Shown here: positions 1 to 11,132 of the stretch, piece after piece
Numbering within the stretch: position 1 is the stretch's first letter
Layout: every line of letters begins with the position of its first letter
DNA from: Panopea generosa
Taxonomy: Eukaryota > Mollusca > Bivalvia > Adapedonta > Hiatellidae
Length of the DNA: 64,000 bases
Assembly: GCA_029582155.1 (NCBI GenBank)
Contig: CM055901.1
Span: 40,511,616-40,575,615 of the forward strand
Reading direction: 5' to 3'
Made by a program: the position numbers and the translations under genes
The notes under the pieces: model-generated
The model's database searches: none
What the model was told of the DNA's origin: nothing
The model's input: the letters and a program-made list of their open reading frames with translations, nothing else

Positions 1-22
1 GTTCACATCATCTACAACCCAT

Positions 23-584
23 GTGTTATATCTACATGTACCTATTAGTACATATCATCTACAATCCATGTGTTATATCTACATGTACCTATTAGTTCAT
101 ATCATCTACAACCCATGTTATATCTACATGTACCTATTAGTTCATATCATCTACAACCCATGTATTAAATTCTACATGTACGTATTACCCTACATCATTT
201 ACAACCCGTGTGTTATATCTACATGTACGTATTAGTTCACATCATCTACAACCCATGTGTTATATCTACATGTACCTATTAGTTCACATCATCTACAACC
301 CATGTGTTATATCTACATGTACCTATTAGTACATATCATCTACAATCCATGTGTTATATCTACATGTACCTATTAGTTCATATCATCTACAACCCATGTT
401 ATATCTACATGTACCTATTAGTTCATATCATCTACAACCCATTTATTAAATTCTACATGTACGTATTACCCTACATCATTTACAACCCGTGTGTTATATC
501 TACATGTACGTATTAGTTCACATCAACTACAATCCATATGTTATATCTACATGTACCTATTAGTTAATATCATATACAACCCAT
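23..584. repeat. 281-bp higher-order repeat pair in array A (first locus)
   Basis: Two adjacent blocks of 281 bp (six basic units) are nearly identical. Their translations differ at one residue, caused by CCCATGTATT versus CCCATTTATT. The same pair is seen again starting at 2347. The high identity against a background of diverged monomers indicates recent amplification at the 281-bp level, or an assembly duplication. Confidence 0.85.
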
Positions 585-2324
585 TTGTTATATCTACATG
601 TACCTATTAGTTCATATCATCTACAACTCATTTGTTAAATTCTAAATGTACCTATTACTTTACATCATCTACAACCAATGTATTATATCTACATGTACCT
701 ATTAGTTTACATCATTTACAACCTATGTGTTATATCTACATGTACCTAATAGTTCATATCATCTATAATCCATATGTTATATCTACATGTACCTATTAGT
801 ACATATCATCTACAACCCATGTGTTTTATCTACATGCACCTGTTAGTTCATATCATCTATAATCCATGTAATATATTTACATGTACTTATTAGTTAAAAT
901 CATCTACAACCCATATGTTATATCTACATGTACCTATTAGTTAATATCATCTACAACCCATTTGTTATATCTACATGTACCTATTAGTTCATATCATCTA
1001 CAATCCATGTATTATATCTACATGTACCTATTAGTTTACATCATCTACAACCCATTTGTTATATCTACATGACCCTATTAGTTAATATCATCTACAACCC
1101 ATTTGTTATATCTACATGTACCTATTAGTTCATATCATCTACAATCCATGTATTACATCTACATGTACCTATTAATTCATATCATTTACAATCCATGTAT
1201 TATATCTACATGTACCTATTAATTCATATCATTTACAATCCATGTTATATATATACATTTGTTTTATTTACATGCCCCTATTAGTTCATATCATCTACAG
1301 CCCATTTGTTATATCTACATGAACATATTAGTTAATATCATCTACAACCCATGTGTTATATCTACATGTACCTATAAGTACATATCATCTACAACCCATA
1401 TATTTTATCTACATGTACCTATTAGTTCATATCTTCTACAATCCATGTAATATATTTACATGTACCTATTAGTTCACATCATCTACAACCCATGTGTTAT
1501 ATCTACATGTACCTATTAGTTAATATCATTTACAATCCTTGTGTTATATCTTCATGTACCTATTAGTTCATATCATCTGCAATCCATGTGCTATATGTAT
1601 ATGTACCTATAAGTTAATACCATCTACAACCCATTTGTTATATCTACATGTATTTATTAGTTCATATACTCTACAGCCCATGTGTTTTATCTACATGTAC
1701 CTTTTAGTTCATATCATCTACAATCCATATGTTAAATTCTACATGTACCTGTTAGTTTACATCATCTACAACCCCTGTGTTATATCTATATGTACCTATT
1801 AGTTCATATCATTTACAATCCATGTGTTATATCTACATGTACGTATTAATTCATATCATCTACGATACATGTGTTATATATATATATATATGAACCTAAT
1901 AGTTAATATCATCTACAACCCATGTGTTATATATACATGTACCTATTAGTTAATATCATCTACAACCCATGTGTTATATCTACATGTACCTATTAGTTTA
2001 CAACATCTACAACCCATGTGTTATATCTACATGTACCTATTAGTTTCCATCATCTACAACCCATTTTTTATATCTACATGTACCTATTAGTTCATATCCT
2101 CTACAACCCATGCGTAATATCTATATGTACCTATTTGTTCACATCATCTACAATCCATGTGTTATATCTACATGTACGTATTAATTCATATCATCTACAA
2201 TACATGTGTTATATCTACATGTACGTATTAGTTTATATCATCTACAACCCATGTGTTATATTTACATGTCCCTATTAGTTCACATCATCTACAACCCATG
2301 TGTTATATCTACATGTACCTATTA

Positions 2325-4060
2325 GTTCACATCATCTACAACCCATGTGTTATATCTACATGTACCTATTAGTACATATCATCTACAATCCATGTGTTAT
2401 ATCTACATGTACCTATTAGTTCATATCATCTACAACCCATGTTATATCTACATGTACCTATTAGTTCATATCATCTACAACCCATGTATTAAATTCTACA
2501 TGTACGTATTACCCTACATCATTTACAACCCGTGTGTTATATCTACATGTACGTATTAGTTCACATCATCTACAACCCATGTGTTATATCTACATGTACC
2601 TATTAGTTCACATCATCTACAACCCATGTGTTATATCTACATGTACCTATTAGTACATATCATCTACAATCCATGTGTTATATCTACATGTACCTATTAG
2701 TTCATATCATCTACAACCCATGTTATATCTACATGTACCTATTAGTTCATATCATCTACAACCCATTTATTAAATTCTACATGTACGTATTACCCTACAT
2801 CATTTACAACCCGTGTGTTATATCTACATGTACGTATTAGTTCACATCAACTACAATCCATATGTTATATCTACATGTACCTATTAGTTAATATCATATA
2901 CAACCCATTTGTTATATCTACATGTACCTATTAGTTCAAATCATCTACAACTCATTTGTTAAATTCTAAATGTACCTATTACTTTACATCATCTACAACC
3001 AATGTATTATATCTACATGTACCTATTAGTTTACATCATTTACAACCTATGTGTTATATCTACATGTACCTAATAGTTCATATCATCTACAATCCATATG
3101 TTATATCTACATGTACCTATTAGTACATATCATCTACAACCCTTGTGTTTTATCTACATGCACCTGTTATTTCATATCATCTATAATCCATGTATTATAT
3201 TTACATGTACTTATTAGTTAATATCATCTACAACCCATATGTTATATCTACATGTACCTATTAGTTAATATCATCTACAACCCATTTGTTATATCTACAT
3301 GTACCTATTAGTTCATATCATCTACAATCCATGTATTATATCTACATGTACATATTAGTTTACATCATCTACAACCCATTTGTTATATCTACATGACCCT
3401 ATTAGTTCATATCATCTACAATCCATGTATTACATCTACATGTACCTATTAATTCATATCATTTACAATCCATGTTATATATATATACATGTGTTTTATT
3501 TACATGCCCCTATTAGTTCATATCATCTACAGCCCATTTGTTATATCTACATGATCATATTAGTTAATATCATCTACAACCCATTTTTTATATCTACATG
3601 TACCTATTAGTTCATATCATCTACAATCCATGTATTATATCTACATGTACCTATTAATTGATATCATTTACAATCCATGTTATATATATACATGTGTTTT
3701 ATTTACATGCCCCTATTAGTTCATATCATCTACAGCCCATTTGTTATATCTACATGAACATATTAGTTAATATCATCTACAACCCATGTGTTATATCTAC
3801 ATGTACCTATAAGTACATATCATCTACAACCCATGTGTTTTATCTACATGTACCTATTAGTTCATATCATCTACAATCCATGTAATATATTTACATGTAC
3901 CTATTAGTTCACATCATCTACAACCCATGTGTTATATCTACATGTACCTATTAGTTAATATCATTTACAATCCTTGTGTTATATCTTCATGTACCTATTA
4001 GTTCATATCATCTGCAATCCATGTGCTATATGTATATGTACCTATTAGTTAATACCATCT
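2325..4060. repeat. About 1.7-kb segmental copy of positions 1-1640 inside array A
   Basis: Diagnostic variants seen between 1 and about 1640 recur in the same order here at an offset of 2324 bp. They include the 281-bp pair and the variants GTGCTATATGTATATGTACC and TTATATCTTCATG. The offset grows to 2435 bp near 4016 because of small insertions. This is a block duplication of dozens of units at once, not unit-by-unit expansion. Confidence 0.85.
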
Positions 4061-5269
4061 ACAACCCATTTGTTATATCTACATGTACCTATTAGTTCAT
4101 ATCATCTACAACCCATGTTATATCTACATGTACCTATTAGTTCATATCATCTACAACCCATTCATTAAATTCTACATGTACGTATTACCCTACATCATTT
4201 ACAACCCGTGTGTTATATCTACATGTACGTATTAGTTCACATCAACTACAATCCATATGTTAAATTCTAAATGTACCTATTTCTTTACATCATCTACAAC
4301 CAATGTATTATATCTACATGTACCTATTAGTTTACATCATTTACAACCTATGTGTTATATCTACATGTACCTAATAGTTAATATCATCTACAACCAATAT
4401 GTTATATCTACATGTACCTATTAGTACATATCATCTACAACCCTTGTGTTTTATCTACATGCACCTGTTAGTTCATATCATCTATAATCCATGTAATATA
4501 TTTACATGTACCTATTAGTTCAAATCATCTACAACCCATATGTTATATCTACATGTACCTATTAGTTAATATCATATACAACCCATTTGTTATATCTACA
4601 TGTACCTATTAGTTCATATCATCTACAATCCATGTATTATATCTACATGTACCTATTAGTTTACATCATCTACAACCCATGTGTTATATCTACATGTACC
4701 TATTAATTCAAATCATCTACAATCCATGTGTTATATCTACATGTACCTATTAGTTAATATCATCTGCAATCCTTGTGTTATATGTAAATGTACCTATTAG
4801 TTAGTACCATCTACAACCCATGTGTTATATCTACATTTACCTATTAGTTCATATCATCTACAACCCATGTATTATATCTACATGTACCTATTAGTTCCTA
4901 TAATCTACAACCCATGTGTTTTATCTACATGTACCTTTTAGTTCATATCATCTACAATCCATATGTTAAATTCTACATGTACCTATTAGTTTACATCATC
5001 TACAACCCCTGTGTTATATCTACATGTACCTATTAGTTCATATCATCTACAATCCATGTGTTATATCTACATGTACATATTAATTCATATCATCTACAAC
5101 CTATGTGTTATATCTACATGTACCTATTAGTACATATCATCTACAACCCATGTGTTTTATCTACATGCCCCTATTAGTTCATATCATCTACAATCCATGT
5201 GTTATATCTACATGTACCTATTAGTTTACATCATCTACAACCCATGTGATATATCTACATGTACCTATT

Positions 5270-6540
5270 AGTTCACATCATCTACAAACCATGTGTTATA
5301 TTTACATGTACCTATTAGTTTATATCATCTACAATCCATGTGTTATATCTATATGTACCTATTAGTTCATAACATCTACAACCCATGTTTTATATCTACA
5401 TGTACCTATAAGTTCATATAATCTACAACCCATGTGTTTTATCTACATGTACCTTTTAGTTCATATCTCCTACAATCCATGTGTTAAATTCTACATGTAC
5501 CTATTAGTTTACATCATCTACAGCCCATGTGTTATATCTACATGTACCTATTTATGCGTTATATCTACGTGTACCTATTAATTTATATCATCTACAATCC
5601 ATGTGATATAAATATGCACCTAATAGTTCATATTATCTACAACCCATGTATTATATCTATATGTACCTATTAGTTAATAGAATCTACAACCCATTTGTTA
5701 TATCTACATGTACCTATTAGTTCATATCATCTACAACCCATGTGTTATATCTACGTGTACATATTAATTCATTTCATCTACAATCCGTGTGATATAAATA
5801 TGCTCCTAATAGTTCATATCATCTACAATCCATGTGTTATATCTACATGTACCTATTAGTACATATCACCTACAACCCATGTGTTTTATCTACATGTACC
5901 TATTAAATCATATCATCTACAATCCATGTGTTATATCTACATGTACATATTAGTTTACATCATCTACAACCCATGTGATATATTTACATGTACCTATTTG
6001 TTCACATCATCTACAAACCATGTGTTATATTTACATGTACCTATTAGTTTATATCATCTACAATCCATGTGTTATATCTATATGTACCTATTATTTCATA
6101 ACATCTACAACCCATGTTTTATATCTACATGTACCTATAAGTTCATATAATCTACAACCCATGTGTTTTATCTACATGTACCTTTTAGTTCATATCACCT
6201 ACAATCCATGTGTTAAATTCTACATGTACCTATTAATTTACATCATCTACAGCCCATGTGTTATATCTACATGTACCTATTGATGCGTTATATCTACGTG
6301 TACCTATTAATTTATATCATCTACAATCCATGTGATATAAATATGCACCTAATAGTTCATATTATCTACAACCCATGTATTATATCTATATGTACCTATT
6401 AGTTAATAGAATCTATAACCCATTTGTTATATCTACATGTACCTATTAGTTCATATCTTCTACAACCCATTTGTTATATCTACATGTACCTATTAGTTCA
6501 TATCATCTACAACCCATGTGTTATATCTACGTGTACCTAT
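5270..6540. repeat. 729-bp direct duplication inside array A
   Basis: An unusual short unit with TGCGTTATATCTACGTG, followed by GATATAAATATGCACC, occurs at 5555 and again at 6284, an offset of 729 bp. Flanking units match in order, with point differences. It is a second block duplication, older or less perfect than the 2.3-kb one. Confidence 0.75.
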
Positions 6541-7327
6541 TAATTCATATCATCTACAATCCGTGTGATATAAATATGCACCTAATAGTTCATATCATCT
6601 ACAACCCATGTATTATATCTTTATGTACCTATTAGGATCTATAACGCATTTGTTATATCTACATGTACCTATTAGTTCATATCTTCTACAACCCATTTGT
6701 TATATCTACATGTACCTATCAGTTCATATCATCTACAACCCATGTATTATATCTATATGCACCTATTAGTTCATCCATATCATCTATAATCCATGTGTTA
6801 TATTTACTTATTAGTCCATGGTTTTTATAACAAGAGCACCGCAAGCGTGTGCAGACGCTCGTCTTTTTTCCAAATCTATTACGTAGGTCAAAGTCAGTGA
6901 AGTAAACTTTTTAAACTTGATGGTGGTTAGTTTAAAAATCAATACTTTTACTGAAAAAATAAAACAAATTTAAAAAAATATCACAAAAAAAAATAGAGAT
7001 GTCGAAGAACAGTGTTAACTCGACTATTCTAGCCTTGTAAATCACAGAACAGTATATTATAATGTACCATCAGAAAAACAGATATATCTGTATGAATGAA
7101 ACCATCTTTCTCATTAACAAAATAGTAGATACATGTACATGTATGTGCAAGTAGGACTATTAGGGCAGAATATACACTATGTCTATGTCTGGCTAAGGCT
7201 AGCTAGCCAGTACTTAAGCTGAAATGTATTCAATTTAATTTTAAAATCTGGGTATGGATGTGAGGATGTATGTGCCAAAGTTTAATAAACAGGACCGTTT
7301 AGTTTAATACAATAAAAAAAAGCTGAA

Positions 7328-7700
7328 GGGAGAGGGTGTCTTGGGGTTGGTAACAAAGTTGAAAAGGGACAGTGTATCTACTTCAATACAGAATAAAATT
7401 TTAAGAAAACAATTTGAGTGTGTGGGGGGTCTTGGGGTTGGTAACAAATGGGCAGAATAGTATTAAATTGGGTCGGTAACAAAGTTGAAATGGGGCAGAG
7501 TATTTGATTTGATACAACAACAACAAAAAAAAAATGGGCGGGGATGGGGATGGGTGGGTGGGGATTTGGGTAAGGGTGAGGGTCTTTGGGTAGGTAACAA
7601 AGTTGAAATAGGGCAGAGTATTTGATGTATTACAAAACAAATTTAAAAAAAAAGAAAAAAACATGGGCAGCAGGGTGGAGGTCTTGGTTGGGCTCGGGCA
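7328..7700. repeat. G-rich repeat of about 100-130 bp, three to four copies
   Basis: Copies carry GGTAACAAAGTTGAAA followed by GGGCAGAGTATTTGAT or a variant, then an A-rich run. They begin near 7328, 7425, 7475 and 7575. The region is strongly G-rich on the plus strand. The 87-residue minus-strand open frame over it is low-complexity and is not considered a gene. Confidence 0.7.
7536..7582 (+). other. Potential G-quadruplex motif
   Basis: Eight runs of three or more G occur within 47 bases, separated by loops of one to four bases (GGGCGGGGATGGGG, then further runs to GGGTGAGGG). This satisfies the usual G3+N1-7 quadruplex rule more than once. It lies on the plus strand, which is the non-transcribed-RNA sense relative to the minus-strand TSP1 gene. 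Folding is inferred, not shown. Confidence 0.6.
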
Positions 7701-8187
7701 GGAAAGTCCATTAAATAGGTCAAGGTCAGTGATGTAAACTTTTTTTTAGATTATGGTGATCAGCTTACAGAATTAATAGTTTTACTGAAAAATAAAACTG
7801 ATTTAAAAAAAAATCAAACCCGAAGCTTAACAAAAAACTTTAACATAAGGTTTAAAAGCCCAAAGTATGGAAATTTATGCAAGTTAGCTATATACATTGT
7901 TTCAACAACATAATATAAATGTGTTTATGAAGTTTAGTCACCAAAACATGAGTAGATAGTTCAGAAACAGAGTAAATGCTGAGCTAAACATAAAACTTTA
8001 ACCAAACCCGAGCTAAACAAAAAGCTTTAACCGAAGGTTTAAGAACCCAAATGATGTAAATTTAGGCATGTTAGCTACATACATTGTTTGTATAACATGA
8101 TATGAAGGTGTTTATGAAGTTTAGTCGCCGACGACGCCAGGGTCATGACAATAGCTCTTCGTTTATTTTTTTTCAAAATGACGAGCT

Positions 8188-9795
8188 AAAAACTCATGTG
8201 TTACATTAACTTATTTGTCCATATTATTTATAACTCGCGTGTTATACATGTATCTACCTATTAGTCCATATTATTTATAACACATGTGTTACATCTACGT
8301 ACACGTTTATGTTACTTATAACCCATGTGTTATACCTACCTATTAGTCCATATTATTTATAACCCATGTGATATCCCAAACTATAGACCATATTATTTAT
8401 AACCCATGTGATATCCCAACCTAATATACCATATTATTTATAACCCATGTGATATCCCAACATATTAGACCATATTATTTATAACCCATGTGATATTCCA
8501 ACCTTTAGACCATATTATTTATAACCCATGTGATATTTCAACCTATTAGACCTATATCATTTAAAAACCATGTGATAGTCCAACCTATTAGACCATATCA
8601 TTTATAACCCATGTGATATACCAACCTATTAGACAATATTATTTATAACCCATGTGATATCCCGACCTATAGACCATATTATTTATAACCCATGTGATAT
8701 CCCAACATATTAGACCATATTATTTATAACCCATGTGATATTCCAACCTTTAGACCATATTATTTATAACCCATGTGATATTTCAACCTATTAGACCATA
8801 TCATTTAAAAACCATGTGATAGTCCAACCTATTAGACCATATCATTTATAACCCATGTGATATACCAACCTATTAGACCATATTATTTATAACCCATGTG
8901 ATATCCCGACCTATAGACCATATTATTTATAACCCATGTGATATCCTTACCTATTAGATCATATCATTTATAACCCATATGATATCCCAACCTATTTCAC
9001 TATATTATTTATAACCCATGTGATATCCCAACCTATAGACCATATTATTTATAACCCATGTGATATTCCAACATGTTAGACCATATCATTTAGTACCCAT
9101 GTGATGTCCCAACCTATAGACCATATTATTTATAACCTATGTGATATTCCAACCTATCAGACCATATTATCTAAAAAACATGTGATATTCCAAACTATTA
9201 GACCATATTATTAACAACCAATGTTATATTCTAACCTATTAGACCATATTATTTATAACCCATGTGGTATCCCAACATATTAGTCCATATTATTTAAAAC
9301 CCATTTGATATTCCAAACTATTAGACAATATTATTTATAACCCATGTGATATCCCAATCTACAGACCATATTATTTATAACCCATGTGACATTTAAACCT
9401 ATTAGACCATATTATTTATAACACATGTGACATCCCAACCTATTAGACCATATTGTTTATAACACAAGTGATATCCCAACCTATTAGACACTATTATTTA
9501 TAACCCATGTGATATCCCAACCTATAGATAAAATTATTTACAACCCATGTGATATCCTATCCTATTAGACCGTATTATTTATAATCCATGTGATATCCCG
9601 ATCTATAAGACCATATTATTTATAACCCATGTGATATCCCAACCTATATATACCATATTATTTATAACCCATGTGATATCCCAACCTATAGACCATATTA
9701 TTTATAACCCATTTATCTAACTATTAGTCATATACTATTTATACTTCGTGTGTTATATCTATCTAATAGTCCACATTGTATTATTTTATAGTGGC
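8188..9795. repeat. Minisatellite array B, 39-41 bp units, relative of A
   Basis: About 40 units contain CATATTATTTATAACCCATG and then GATATCCCAACCTATTAGAC. The unit aligns to that of array A with CATGTA deleted and a few substitutions; transitional units at 8200-8345 still read GTGTTATACATGTATCTACC. A block at 8456 recurs at 8701, a 245-bp, six-unit higher-order duplication. The array decays near 9720-9795. No coding potential. Confidence 0.93.
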
Positions 9796-9926
9796 TGGTG
9801 GCTTCTATTATAAATGAAATGGTCAGTAATAGTGTCATCTTTTACCGATGGGGTACATATTATACTCAACGTTAGAGGCATGAAACGACCCATCGTATAA
9901 CCAGTTATATTGTATGAGTGTAAAGT

Positions 9927-10177
9927 TAGTAGATATTTGGCAGTTGGTGGTTGAAAAATCGAATAACCAACTACCGACCAGTTGCAAGTTGAGGATTCGC
10001 ATTCGTTATCGTAATTCAGATTTAATTTACATATTTTATTCATGTGTAGGCCTATATGTTTAAAAATATAACCAACTGAAAACTGATCTTAATTTGAAAT
10101 CCGACTCCCCAATTGGCAACAGGTCGGTAGTTAGTTATTCGAATATACAACTACCAACTGCCAACTACCTACACTAA
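9927..10177. mobile_element. Foldback MITE, about 251 bp
   Basis: The left arm (9927-9985) and right arm (10117-10177) are imperfect inverted repeats of about 60 bp. The left reads TCGAATAACCAACTACCGACC; the reverse complement of the right reads TCGAATAACTAACTACCGACC, and the outer parts share TTGGCAGTTGGTRGTTG. Weaker complementarity continues inward for about 30 bp, leaving a short centre near 10050. There is no open frame of interest, so it is a non-autonomous hairpin element. It ends 54 bp downstream (in gene sense) of the TSP1 exon donor. No clear target-site duplication was identified and the family is unknown. Confidence 0.75.
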
Positions 10178-10231
10178 TTTATTAAGTTGCATTATTGCTA
10201 CAATAAAAATGACTCCAGCTACATAGCGTAC

Positions 10232-10396
10232 CTGGGCACCATCTCCGGAAGCAGCCTTCTACCTCAGTCCATTGCCCGCTGCAGTTATTTCCACCAAAGT
10301 ATGGACCGTCACAATCCCGGTACCGGCTCCGAGTACCATTCTCACAGGTTGTACTGCACTCCGACCATCCGGCCCAGATATTCCAAAGGCCATGCA
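10232..10396 (-). CDS. TSP1-domain exon (third in transcript order), multi-TSR protein, partial gene
   Basis: This exon codes one complete thrombospondin type-1 repeat of 55 residues. The reading from the AG at 10397-10398 starts with a split codon, then HGLWNIWAGWSECSTTCENG. It has the WxxWxxW tryptophan ladder (a C-mannosylation motif in this family), CxxTCxxG (the O-fucosylation motif) and six cysteines, the last in RRWCP. The donor reads CCAG|GTACGC at 10231. Both ends are phase 1 and the length is 165 bp, matching the exons at 36187 and 38577, so splicing among them keeps frame. The acceptor tract (GGTTTATTTCTAG) is modest. The domain is extracellular and usually binds glycosaminoglycans or other proteins. 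The parent could be a hemicentin-, SCO-spondin-, semaphorin-5- or properdin-like protein; nothing here decides. Confidence 0.9.
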
Positions 10397-10419
10397 CTAG
10401 AAATAAACCACAGTATCCC

Positions 10420-11132
10420 AAAATATCTCCTTTCGGTCTGACTGTAATATTGCCCTAAAATCCATTGTTGTCCGGGGTAAAATGATGATACAAATATCGT
10501 ACGTGAATTCTTAATGACGTTGTAATGTTGTGAAAAATACATTCATACATACATACACGCTTTTACGTAACAACAATAGGAACACTTTTAGTGATACAAG
10601 GAAGGTTCTTACATATAGTTACCAATGTTTAACAACATTCGGGACATTGTACATAACAAAATGTGGAAGACACAATATGACATGCATTGTGTGTTTAACC
10701 GTTATTGTTAAGCAAACTTTAAAGTTAGATGCGTTATTCCCAGTTTCCACTCAGGTTTGGTGACGTATCAACTGAATGTAAATTCATACAACTTCGGCAT
10801 GTAGTTAATATCATAAAGTGACAAGCGATTATATAAAATTTTATCTGGTCGCCTTTTTTAATCACGATTTCTACCCAAGACGCGAACTGGAGACGATTTA
10901 TATGAAATCTGAGCTTTCTTCGCAATAGAGCAAACATAAATTAGTGTACACAAATTTATCAAAAACTAAGACTAATTGCCAGAAAAGATAGAAAATTCGA
11001 GATATATTACAAGTTACTAATGATCATCTAGGTCTGTTTATGTTAGTTACAAAAACAAAAACAATATATGAACTTTTCTTGTATGAGAACAAACTATTAA
11101 TTTTATAAATATAATTATATAACATTAGCGTG
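10420..11132. other. Unique intronic sequence without recognised features
   Basis: About 710 bp of AT-rich DNA with a short CATACATACATACA run near 10544. Open frames of 66-84 codons on both strands have no recognisable domain and overlap one another. Nothing else is seen. Confidence 0.6.

Larger units (their letters stand above)
1..6831. repeat. Minisatellite array A, about 47-bp units
   Basis: Roughly 145 tandem units of 47 bp (45 bp where a GT is missing) fill this stretch and run off the left edge of the window. The unit contains the core TCTACATGTACCTATTAGTT followed by CATATCATCTACAACCCATG, with the self-complementary TACATGTA inside it. Units differ by point changes and small indels. 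Larger copies are superimposed: a 281-bp block (six units) is tandemly repeated at 23 and 304, the pair recurs at 2347 and 2628, and another block near 5555 recurs near 6284. The 60-100 aa open frames here exist only because the unit lacks stops in some frames; 47 is not a multiple of three, so they encode nothing consistent. I see no promoter or gene. Confidence 0.97.
6832..8187. mobile_element. Dispersed non-autonomous element inserted at the A/B array boundary
   Basis: The repeat unit is cut at TTTATAAC (6824-6831) and resumes near 8188 with AACTCATGTG, so this 1.35-kb block looks like an insertion into one array. It begins AAGAGCACCGCAAGCG and ends near GACAATAGCTCTTCG. Inside, an about 85-bp segment near 6881 recurs near 7711 (shared TACTGAAAAA and AAACTTTT parts). 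An about 118-bp segment at 7824-7940 recurs at 8010-8127, ending TTTATGAAGTTTAGTC both times. A G-rich repeat lies in the middle. There is no transposase frame. From memory, similar terminal sequence is common in mollusc genomes; superfamily and exact ends are unresolved. Confidence 0.55.

Noticed and set aside
1-9795. Regularly spaced repeats that might suggest a CRISPR array
   Set aside because: Units are directly contiguous with no unique spacers, there are no cas genes, and the context is eukaryotic.
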